NCBI RefSeq assembly: GCF_022436485.1
Contig: NZ_JAKUDO010000001.1
Coordinates: 62,001 to 126,000 of the forward strand
Origin: Agrococcus sp. ARC_14
GTDB lineage: Bacteria > Actinomycetota > Actinomycetes > Actinomycetales > Microbacteriaceae
Direction of reading: 5' to 3'
DNA length: 64,000 bases
Shown here: one piece after another, positions 9,061 through 16,132 of the stretch
How positions within the stretch are numbered: the stretch's first letter is position 1
How the letters are laid out: every line of letters starts with the position of its first letter
Notes under the pieces: generated by a model
Databases searched by the model: none
Told to the model about the DNA's origin: nothing
What the model saw: the letters and a program-made list of their open reading frames with translations, nothing else
Made by a program: the position numbers and the translations under genes

Positions 9061-10398
9061 ATGCCTGCAGAGACTGCTGACGATAGCTTCGCCGTCGACG
9101 TCATCGTCATCGGCGCGGGAATAGGCGGCCTGACGATCGCGTCCGAGCTCGCGCGCCGCGGCTATGAGGTTGGCGTCGTCGAGATCGGCGATCACGTCGG
9201 AGGATCGGCCGTGCTCTCCGAGGGGTACGTCTGGACCGCACTCGACGAGGATGCGTTCCTCAATGAGGATCCGGACGGGGATGCCTCCAAGTTCCTTGCG
9301 ATGCGCGCCGAGCTGTTCGAAGCCCTCGCGGAGCTCGAAGGGAGAGGCATCGAGGTCGGTCCGGTGCTCGAGAACGTCCTCGGCTTCGGAACCGGTCGCC
9401 AGCTGGACATCGGGCGCTACATCGATCACTGCACGCGCGTCGTCGAGAGTGCGGGCGGATGGGTGCTGCTCGAGCATGAGGTCGAGTCGCTCGTGACGCG
9501 GTCGGGGGCCGTGACCGGAGTCGTCGTCCGGGATCCCGAGGGTGCGACCGAGCCGATCGCTGCACGGGCAGTGGTGATCGCCACCGGCGGGTTCCAGGGC
9601 AGCCCCCAACTGCGCTCGGAGTTCATCGGCCCGTGGGCAAGTGATCTGCTGCTGCGTGCCAACCCCGCGAGCATCGGTGGCGGAGTCGAGCTGGGCCGGA
9701 GCGTGGGCGCAGCCCTTTCACTCGGTGGCGACGGTTTCTACGGCCACCTTGTTCCGTATCCGCTCGATCGCTGGGACCCCTCGAACTACACAGCGCTGTC
9801 GCAGTACCACAGCGATGAAGGCGTCTTGCTCTCGCGCGAGGGTCAACGCTTCGCCGACGAGGCGCACGGCGACCATGTCAACGCGCAGGAAGTCGCGAAG
9901 GTCGGCCGAGCGCTGCTGTTCATCGACGATGAGTTGTGGCAGAGGCGTGGGGCAGCTGTCTTCATCCCCGGGATGCCCGCGCTGGACAAGGTCAGGGATG
10001 CCGTCGAGATCGGCGCGCATGTTTCGGTCGCGGACAACCTCGCCGAGCTCGTCGCGCCCGTCGCATCATGGGGATTCGACGCCGACGCGACGCTCGCCTC
10101 GCTGACTGAAGTGCAGCGTACGGCGACCGGCCCGCGAGGCAGCGCGCTTCGGCAGCCCCCATTTGCCCTGATGGAGGTGCAGTCCGCGATCACCTTCACC
10201 CTCGGAGGCCTCAGCACGGGCGTGCACGGCCAGGTTCTGAATGAGGCTGGCGGCACCGTTCCTGGGCTCTGGGCCGCCGGCGTGGACGCCGGAGGGTTGA
10301 ACGTCCGCGGCTATACAGGAGGCCTCGTGCGTGGGCTGGTTCTCGGTCGCATCACCGCTCGTGCGATCGACGCCGCGCTGCAGCGCGACGAGCGCTAG
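9061..10398 (+). CDS. FAD-dependent oxidoreductase, fumarate reductase / ketosteroid-dehydrogenase-like
   Basis: 445 residues. The dinucleotide-binding motif VIVIGAGIGGLTIASELARR has GAGIGG at 18-23, and Glu at the end of the second strand (VVEIGDHVGGSA). The C-terminal WAAGVDAGGLNVRGYTGGL closes the FAD site as in the FAD_binding_2 family (flavocytochrome c, 3-ketosteroid delta1-dehydrogenase, urocanate reductase). ATG 9061 is chosen over GTG 9046 because GAGGAG stands five bases before it. It probably performs a C=C forming or reducing step. It ends convergently with the regulator gene, overlapping by four bases. Confidence 0.88.
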   Translation: MPAETADDSFAVDVIVIGAGIGGLTIASELARRGYEVGVVEIGDHVGGSAVLSEGYVWTALDEDAFLNEDPDGDASKFLAMRAELFEALAELEGRGIEVGPVLENVLGFGTGRQLDIGRYIDHCTRVVESAGGWVLLEHEVESLVTRSGAVTGVVVRDPEGATEPIAARAVVIATGGFQGSPQLRSEFIGPWASDLLLRANPASIGGGVELGRSVGAALSLGGDGFYGHLVPYPLDRWDPSNYTALSQYHSDEGVLLSREGQRFADEAHGDHVNAQEVAKVGRALLFIDDELWQRRGAAVFIPGMPALDKVRDAVEIGAHVSVADNLAELVAPVASWGFDADATLASLTEVQRTATGPRGSALRQPPFALMEVQSAITFTLGGLSTGVHGQVLNEAGGTVPGLWAAGVDAGGLNVRGYTGGLVRGLVLGRITARAIDAALQRDER

Positions 10399-11168
10399 TT
10401 TCGCGCCGCTGTCTGCTGCTCCAGAGCCTCGGGGCCCGCCTTAGCGTTGATGTGCTCGCGCAGATAGTCGAGGTGGTTGCGCATTGCGAGCGCCGCAGCT
10501 TCGCTGTCCTCATCGCGGATCGCGTGGTGCAGCGCGATGTGGTGGCCGACTGCCACGCGCCCGAACTCCTCATCGATATAGACGAAGGCCAGCGGTCGTG
10601 CCGTGGAGTGCAACGCGGCGACAAATGCCGCAAGCACCCGGTTTCCCGAGGCATTGGCGATCTCCGAGTGGAACCGCGCGTTGAACTCCGGAACCGCGGG
10701 ATCGTCGAAGGTCGTGCTGCGCTCTTGATCGATGATCTCGCTCAGCACGGCCAGACTGGCCTCGGAACGATGCTGCGCAGCAAGCCTCGCGCTCGGCACC
10801 TCGAGTAGATCGCGGAAATTCGACACCTCGGCCGGAGTGACCGAGCCCAGATCGAGGATCGCCCCCAACCGCTCCGCGACGATGCGTGACAGCGCGTTGT
10901 GATCCACGCTTTGCACGTACATGCCGCTCGTCGTGCCGTGACCCTTAGCCAGCAGTCCCGCTTCAGAGAGTGAGCGGAGCGCTTCCCGGATCGTTGCCCG
11001 GCTGACGTTGAAGGACTGCGCCAGTGCGTTCTCGCTGGGGATGCGATCGCCCTCAGCAAGTTCGCCCTCAAGGATCGCGCGCCTGAGCTGCGTCTCGACC
11101 TGCTGCCGCGGGCGCTGCACCGGGATGGCTGCGAAGCCCAACTCGGCTGCAACTTTTAGATTCGTCAT
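10395..11168 (-). CDS. FadR-subfamily GntR transcriptional regulator (candidate island regulator)
   Basis: 257 residues. A GntR winged helix spans about 20-85 (DRIPSENALAQSFNVSRATIREALRSL). An all-helical FCD ligand domain spans about 100-245 with FHSEIA, HHIALHHAI and NHLDYLREH supplying the histidines that bind metal in this family. FadR-type repressors bind short palindromes of the T-G-T/A-C-A kind and release on binding an acid or acyl-CoA effector. It is the only regulator among genes 1-14.2 kb, its own upstream region carries the CTTG...ACAA motif, and it is therefore the best candidate to bind all of those sites (inference). Confidence 0.93.
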   Translation of the reverse strand: MTNLKVAAELGFAAIPVQRPRQQVETQLRRAILEGELAEGDRIPSENALAQSFNVSRATIREALRSLSEAGLLAKGHGTTSGMYVQSVDHNALSRIVAERLGAILDLGSVTPAEVSNFRDLLEVPSARLAAQHRSEASLAVLSEIIDQERSTTFDDPAVPEFNARFHSEIANASGNRVLAAFVAALHSTARPLAFVYIDEEFGRVAVGHHIALHHAIRDEDSEAAALAMRNHLDYLREHINAKAGPEALEQQTAARN

Positions 11169-11228
11169 ACGAACTCTCCCTTGCTCAGGTCACCTTGACC
11201 AGCGCGGCCTACGCCGCCAGCATATGAC

Positions 11229-11241
11229 ATGGTCAGACAAG
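11229..11241 (-). promoter_or_regulatory. Operator upstream of the FadR-type regulator gene
   Basis: On the minus strand CTTGTCTGACCAT lies 60 bp upstream of the regulator start. It sits between a possible -35 TTACAG and a possible -10 TCATAT (18 bp apart), the same geometry as at 1002-1031. This suggests autoregulation. One arm is imperfect (ACCA instead of ACAA). Confidence 0.5.
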
Positions 11242-11303
11242 CATTCTGTAAGTCGCGCCCACTGCCGGACAGTCGGCCGTGGGACTAGAGCAATGCCACG
11301 GGT

Positions 11304-12934
11304 TCAATGCCAGATCCCGGTCTCGCCTGCGATGTGGCGGGCCGCAAGCCAGCTGAACGCCGTCGCTCGGGCGTTCGCAATGCCGCTGTTGTACCAATAC
11401 CCCTCGACCAGGGCGGCGCCGGAGTTGCCGGTGCAGTAGAGGCCGTCGATGGGCCGATCTCGCCAGTCGAGCACGCGCGCATTGGTGTCGAATCGAAGAC
11501 CGCCTCGCCCGCCAAGCGTTGCCTGCTCCATCTTGAACGCGTAGAGCTTGCCCTCGAGCGGGCGCAGGTTCGGGTTCGGCGTCACGTCGCGGTCACCGTT
11601 GTTGCGCCCATACGCCATCGTTCCGCGCCCGAACTCAGGGTCCTCACCGCTCGCTGCATGCTCGTTGAACCTCGCGAGCGTAGCCTCGAAGGCGGCCGCG
11701 GCGAGGCCGAGAGCGTCGGCAAGCGAGGAAGCATCGTCGGCACGAACGAGCCAATCGGGAACCTCCCCCGGGGCGACAGAGCCCAGCCAGTACTTGTCCT
11801 TCCATGCCTGGTCGAAGACGAAGTACGCCGTGCGATTCGGATACTGCTGCGTCTTGGCGTCGATACGGTTCATGGCCGAGACGACATCGCGGTAGAACGA
11901 CTCGTCGGCGAACCGCACACCCTTGTCGTTCACGACCATCCCACCCGGGAACGCAGGCTCGCGCACGAACAGGCGCCACAGCGGTCGACCGTTGAAGACC
12001 TCGCCCGGGATGTTGACGGCTGGCACGAGGATCTCACCGCTGATCGGGGAGAACGAGGCGCCTGCCTCGAGGGCGAGCGTGATCGCCTCGCCGTCGACCG
12101 TCGGGATGCCCGCGGGGTTCGCGGGCGGGTGCGGATCGAACATCTGCTGCATCCGCTTGTTCCAGTCGTACGCACCGGCCGCGAGGACGACGTTGCTGGC
12201 GGTGAGTTCGACGGGCCCGTCGGGCGTCTCAAACTCGAGCCTCCAGTGGTCCCGCTCGCGACGCAGGCCGACCAGCCGGTGCTCGAGGGCAACGGTCGCG
12301 CCACTCGCCAGAGCCGAGCGGAGCAGGTAGCCGGCCGTTGCCGATCCAAACCCGACCCAGCCGTCCTCACGGCGGGATGCGAGGAGTTCGTGATCCCACC
12401 GGTCGACCGTTCCATAGCCGCCCCACCGCTGGACCTCGGCCCAGGACGTCGGAATCCGTTCGTAGATCGGCGACCGGAGCAACGCATCCGCCCACTCACC
12501 AGGAAGCGTCTTCGTGTCGAAGACCGGTGATGCGATGTAGCGGCCCGCGGCAGTGCCAAACGGTGACTCGGCGTAGTAGTCGGGGTAGTTCGAGATGACC
12601 TCGTACGGCACGTCGCACGCGTCGGCGAGCTCATCGACCGACGGCGCCACCGCTTCCATGAAGGCCCGTGTGATGGTGATGTCGTTGTGGCCAGCGGCGA
12701 GGTGGTCGACGTGGGCGATCGCATCCTCGACGCTGTCGACGTACCCCTCGGCCCCGGCGCGCGCTGACCCCGGCACCCACGTCAAGCCGGTCGAGTAGGC
12801 GTAGGTTCCGCCCACCGACCCGGATGCCTCGAGGACGGCGACGGAGAGTTGCGCTTGCGCGCATAGACCGCTGCCGCCAGACCCGCTCCGCCAGCGCCGA
12901 TCACTGCAACATCAAGATGCGACTCCATCGTCAT
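11304..12934 (-). pseudogene. FAD-binding oxidoreductase (ketosteroid-dehydrogenase-like), frameshifted near its N-terminus
   Basis: The two parts lie in different frames. ATG 12934, preceded by GGAGG, opens MTMESHLDVAVIGAGGAGLA, a textbook FAD GxGxxG motif. Near 12850-12856 the reading frame breaks; adding one base after the AAG codon restores VYARKAQLSVAVLEASGSVG followed by GTYAYSTGLTWVPG and then about 500 clean residues to the stop, including GLYCTGNSGAALVEGYWYNSGIA near the end. So a single-base deletion, or a sequencing error, interrupts an otherwise intact ~540-residue flavoprotein of the FAD_binding_2 family. ATG 12815 would give a 503-residue product lacking the nucleotide-binding loop, which could not work as such. 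The gene is divergent from the EthD-like gene at 13036. Confidence 0.8.
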
Positions 12935-12959
12935 CACTTCCTCCGCCTCACTGCGAATC

Positions 12960-12988
12960 TTGCTCCGCTTGACTGACAATGTACTATC
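12960..12988 (+). promoter_or_regulatory. Promoter with operator, divergent flavoprotein/EthD region
   Basis: TTGCTC (12960-12965) and TACTAT (12982-12987) are 16 bp apart. CTTGACTGACAAT (12968-12980) fills the spacer. That 13-mer is identical to the site at 7889-7901. The promoter reads towards the EthD-like gene at 13036. The operator also lies 34 bp upstream of the flavoprotein start on the other strand. Confidence 0.55.
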
Positions 12989-13035
12989 AGACGCAAAACG
13001 ACAGCAAGCCCGACGATCACCCCACGGAGGCGACG

Positions 13036-13740
13036 ATGCTGCATCTCGGCACCGGCCAACTGCTCTGGATGCTGCAGCCCGACGACACCGTCGAGGACGA
13101 GTGGAACGAGTGGTACGACACCGAGCATGTGGCGGCGCTCATGCGTGTGCCGGGCTTCCTCAACGGCGCTCGCTACCGACTCGAGCGCACATTGGCCGGC
13201 GTGACACCGCCGCGCTATCTCGCCTCGTATGAGCTCGACGACCTCGACGTGCTGGAGTCGGAGAGCTACCGCTCGAACCGCTCCTCGCTCGGTGAGGGGA
13301 TGCGCCGTCACTGGACGCAGCGGATGCTCGGTGAGGTCACGTACGCAGCCGGCGGGATGTACCACGTGCGCGACGCGTGGCAGCGGCCGGCGACGCAGCC
13401 GGTGCTGCCGGCACCGCGACTGCTGCTGATCGGGTTGGCAAGCGGTGCCGCACAGGAGTCGTGGCTCGACGAGCACCTTCCGAGCCTGCGAGCACAAGCC
13501 GGTGTTCGCGGATACCGCAGCCTCGCCCTCGCAGCAGGCTCACCGCGGATCGCGGGCATGCGAGACCGCGCAGAGGCGGCACAGCTGCTGATCGTCTGCG
13601 CTCTCGATGCTGAGAGCGACCCCCAGGAGCCGCTGGTCGCTCTGTGCGCGGATCGGACGGCGTCGGAGGTCACCGCTGCGAGCTACCTACCGATCTTCGC
13701 CGCCTTTGGCCAGGCGGCTACAACCCCTTCGGCTCCGTGA
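13036..13740 (+). CDS. EthD-like protein with two related halves
   Basis: 234 residues from ATG 13036, which has GGAGG five bases upstream. An earlier in-frame ATG at 12979 overlaps the operator and is unlikely. DEWNEWYDTEHVAALMRVPGFL (residues about 20-41) is a clear EthD-type motif, and ESWLDEHLPSLRAQAGVRGYRS in the second half looks like a degenerate repeat of it, so this is probably a fused dimeric alpha/beta barrel. This is the second such protein in the island. The function is unknown. The 3' end overlaps the convergent SnoaL-like gene by 23 bases. Confidence 0.72.
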   Translation: MLHLGTGQLLWMLQPDDTVEDEWNEWYDTEHVAALMRVPGFLNGARYRLERTLAGVTPPRYLASYELDDLDVLESESYRSNRSSLGEGMRRHWTQRMLGEVTYAAGGMYHVRDAWQRPATQPVLPAPRLLLIGLASGAAQESWLDEHLPSLRAQAGVRGYRSLALAAGSPRIAGMRDRAEAAQLLIVCALDAESDPQEPLVALCADRTASEVTAASYLPIFAAFGQAATTPSAP

Positions 13741-14074
13741 TCCGAAGCCATGGCGGGATGGTCGTCACATCCGACTGCCACAGCGCGACGTGCTGGCGCC
13801 GAACGATCAGCCAGGTGCCGCCGGCCTCGACCCCGTCGCCGGTCAGTTCGACGTGACACCCCGCTAGGTCGTGGACGGTGGACGCGTACTGTGCGGTCGC
13901 GCGCTGCACGAAGGCGGCAACACCTGCACCGCCGACCAGCACTTGGGCGTCACCGTTGTAGACACTTTGCGCCTCCGGGGAGAAGCATTCCCAATCCCCC
14001 ACGTCGATGCACACCACGCCGCGCTGCAGTGTGTAGCGGATCGCGACTGAGGCCTCCGCGGACGGTCTCGTCAT
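13718..14074 (-). CDS. SnoaL-like (NTF2-fold) small protein
   Basis: 118 residues from ATG 14074; an in-frame TTG at 14128 would add 18. The stretch AIRYTLQRGVVCIDVGDWECFSP resembles the first helix of SnoaL_4 / NTF2-fold polyketide cyclase and dehydratase-like proteins. The fold normally continues into a strand with an Arg-rich ending; here WLRITEPKGL ends abruptly at the convergent gene, so it may be slightly shortened. Members act as cyclases, isomerases or hydratases on hydrophobic intermediates. The start is weakly supported. Confidence 0.6.
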   Translation of the reverse strand: MTRPSAEASVAIRYTLQRGVVCIDVGDWECFSPEAQSVYNGDAQVLVGGAGVAAFVQRATAQYASTVHDLAGCHVELTGDGVEAGGTWLIVRRQHVALWQSDVTTIPPWLRITEPKGL

Positions 14075-14128
14075 CTCGCGCTGTTCCCGACTGGCTGGCC
14101 CGGCAGTGCAGGTCACGACCTTGATCAA

Positions 14129-14165
14129 ATTGCTAACAATGGACAGAATAGGCTTGCCTTACAAT
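14129..14165. promoter_or_regulatory. Operator pair between SnoaL-like and LLM oxidoreductase genes
   Basis: CTTGCCTTACAAT (14153-14165) matches the island motif. A shorter palindrome ATTGCTAACAAT lies at 14129-14140, 24 bp away centre to centre. The pair sits between divergent genes starting at 14074 and 14237 and marks the right end of the presumed regulon. Confidence 0.5.
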
Positions 14166-14236
14166 TGACGCGTCGCGCTTCATCTGTCGACGCCGGAGGC
14201 ACGGACTGTCAGCATCAACGAAGAGAGACGGTAGTC

Positions 14237-15094
14237 ATGAGAGTCGGAGTCCACCTTCCCCAGTGGGGCGCCGGAGCGAATCGCTCGGCCGTGATCGATC
14301 TCGCGCAGGCCGCGGAGGAGAGCGGCTTCGACTCGGTCTGGGTCGCCGACCACATCGTGCTGCCCGTCGAGTCGAACTCCGACTATCCGTATCGCGGCAG
14401 CGGTACGCCGTTCGCGCCGGAGGACGGATTCCTCGAAGGTCTCACGATGCTCGCCGCGGTCGCAGGCGCGACCACGAAGGTCGGCCTGGGTACGAGCGTG
14501 CTCGTGCTGCCCATGCGGCACCCGCTCGAGGTCGCGAAGATCGCAAGCACGATCGACCTGCTGTCCGACGGCAGACTGCAGCTCGCGGTCGGCGCAGGCT
14601 GGATGCGCGAGGAGTTCGACGCGCTTGACCAGCGTTTCGATGCGCGCGGGCGCCGCATGGACGAGCAGATCGAGATCATGCGGCTCGCGTGGACCAAGGG
14701 GATTTTCGCTTACTCCGGCGAGTTCTACGACTTCCCAGAGCTCGCCTGCCTGCCGCTGCCCGTGCAGCCGAGCGGTCCACCACTGCTGATCGGGGGACTC
14801 GGCCCGACCGCGTTCCGTCGCATCAAGCGTCACGGCGACGGCTGGCAGGTGCTCGGCGCCGACTTCGACGCACTCACCGAGATGCGCACCAGGCTCGACG
14901 AGCTCGGTCCCGGCAAGATCCTCAGCACGTCGACAGGCATGCCTCGCACAGCAGAGAAAGCCATCAACCGTCTGCGCTCGCTGGCCGCCGCCGGAGTCGA
15001 CCAAGTCGTGCTCAACTCGATCGAGACGCCGGCCGATCTGCTGGCCCGACTCCAGATGTATCGCGACGAGGTGTTCCCCGCTGTTTCTACTTGA
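14237..15094 (+). CDS. LLM-class (F420-dependent type) oxidoreductase
   Basis: 285 residues from ATG 14237. MRVGVHLPQWGAGANRSAV, WVADHIVLPVES, LGTSVLVLPMRHPLEVAK, DLLSDGRLQLAVGAGWMREEF and GPPLLIGGLGPTAFRRI follow the order of the luciferase-like monooxygenase TIM barrel, in the branch annotated as F420-dependent oxidoreductases. Such proteins reduce or oxidise C=C, ketones or alcohols with F420H2, or with FMNH2 and oxygen in the monooxygenase branch. It is transcribed away from the operator pair. It is the last gene of the lower-GC island. Its reaction is unknown. Confidence 0.88.
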   Translation: MRVGVHLPQWGAGANRSAVIDLAQAAEESGFDSVWVADHIVLPVESNSDYPYRGSGTPFAPEDGFLEGLTMLAAVAGATTKVGLGTSVLVLPMRHPLEVAKIASTIDLLSDGRLQLAVGAGWMREEFDALDQRFDARGRRMDEQIEIMRLAWTKGIFAYSGEFYDFPELACLPLPVQPSGPPLLIGGLGPTAFRRIKRHGDGWQVLGADFDALTEMRTRLDELGPGKILSTSTGMPRTAEKAINRLRSLAAAGVDQVVLNSIETPADLLARLQMYRDEVFPAVST

Positions 15095-15224
15095 CCACGC
15101 TGCGGGGGCGGGGCTTGGCACCCCTGCCGTGGCAGCACGTCTGACGGCGAAGTGCGCAAGCTCGACCCCGAATCGCTCGGCCCGCGGCCGACGGCGTGCG
15201 AGCGCCGCCGCGTCGCGTGCAAAC

Positions 15225-15530
15225 TCAGCCGATGACGCCGTCGCCCTCGTAGCCGACGACCACGCGGCTCTCCAGCAGCGGGATGATCTGCATCTTGCCG
15301 ATCGAGGCGAAGTGGGCGCTCTCGCGATGCGCGGTGAACGCATCCCGGCCCTCATAGACCTCGACGATCGTGAACACGTGCGGGCGCTCGAGGTCGCGAG
15401 CGATCTCATACGAGAGGTTGCCCGGTTCCTGCCGGCTCGCGGCTGCCAGCGTGGGCAGCAGCTCCGCCACCCGATCGGCAGTGTCGGGCTTGGCGGTGTA
15501 GGTCGCGACGACCAGGTAGTTGCTGCTCAC
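15225..15530 (-). CDS. Antibiotic-biosynthesis-monooxygenase (ABM) domain protein
   Basis: 101 residues. NYLVVATYTAKPDTADRVAELLP, PGNLSYEIARDLERPHVFTIVEVYEGRDAFTAHRESAHF gives the ABM dimeric alpha/beta barrel with a conserved E-x-Y and H-x-x-S-x-H-F. GTG 15530 overlaps the glpP stop (GTGA), so it is the translationally coupled last gene of the glycerol operon. Small ABM proteins can be quinone-type monooxygenases or simple binders; the link to glycerol use is unexplained. Confidence 0.8.
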   Translation of the reverse strand: MSSNYLVVATYTAKPDTADRVAELLPTLAAASRQEPGNLSYEIARDLERPHVFTIVEVYEGRDAFTAHRESAHFASIGKMQIIPLLESRVVVGYEGDGVIG

Positions 15531-16123
15531 ACGTCTTCCTTCCGGTAGTTCCAGAGCGAGCGCTGGCTCGTCGAGACGCCGGCGGCACCGCACGCCAGCG
15601 CCGCGAGCAGCGAGCGCTCGTTGGTCACGAACCCACCCGCGATCACGGGCGAGATGTTCATCACCGGCTCATCCATCACATAGGGCAGCACGGGAGCCGG
15701 CATGATCTGCACGAAGCTGGGATGCGACCCCTCCAGCCCGTGGGTCGAGCGCGGCAGGTTCAGCCGATCGGTGACGAAGAGCTTCTGCATCGCCACCATG
15801 CCGGTCGACTCGATGCGGCCCACGGCGCTCGCCCGGGTGGTGACGATGCCGGCGGCACCGATCTTCGCGAGGAAGTCGATGCCGCCGCGGTCGACGACGA
15901 GTCCTGCGACGCTGTCGGCGTTCACGAACCCGAAGCGCTCATGCGCCGCCAGGTTCGCCAGCGCCGGCTCGAGGTCGAGCAGGTCGAGGTTGGCGACGAT
16001 GCCGATCGGCGCATCGGCGTCGAGGAACGCGCTCACGTCGTCTCGCGTGAACATCGCCGGGATCACCGGCCGCGTGCGGAGCTTGGTGGTGAGCCAGCCA
16101 CGACGCCGTGTGAGCGCATCCAT
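15527..16123 (-). CDS. glpP: Glycerol-3-phosphate-responsive antiterminator GlpP
   Basis: 198 residues. FTRDDVSAFLDADAPIGIVANLDLLDLEPALANLA, FVNADSVAGLVVDRGGIDFLAKIGAAGIVTTRASAV, LPYVMDEPVMNISPVIAGGFVTNERSLLAALACGAAGVSTSQRSLW follow the GlpP (Pfam GlpP/G3P_antiterm) TIM-barrel layout. In Bacillus GlpP with bound glycerol-3-phosphate acts on the glpD leader mRNA to prevent early termination. It sits inside the glp operon here, downstream of the FAD oxidase, and a terminator-like leader hairpin precedes the operon, so feedback on its own operon is likely. Confidence 0.88.
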   Translation of the reverse strand: MDALTRRRGWLTTKLRTRPVIPAMFTRDDVSAFLDADAPIGIVANLDLLDLEPALANLAAHERFGFVNADSVAGLVVDRGGIDFLAKIGAAGIVTTRASAVGRIESTGMVAMQKLFVTDRLNLPRSTHGLEGSHPSFVQIMPAPVLPYVMDEPVMNISPVIAGGFVTNERSLLAALACGAAGVSTSQRSLWNYRKEDV

Positions 16124-16132
16124 CGGCTGATG

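Noticed and set aside
12979..13035. ATG 12979 as start of the second EthD-like gene
   Set aside because: It falls inside the operator, right before the -10 box and has no ribosome-binding site; ATG 13036 has GGAGG.
15095..15224. Bidirectional terminator between the LLM gene and the glp operon
   Set aside because: GGGG...CCCC stretches can pair, but stems are short with many mismatches; not convincing enough to annotate.
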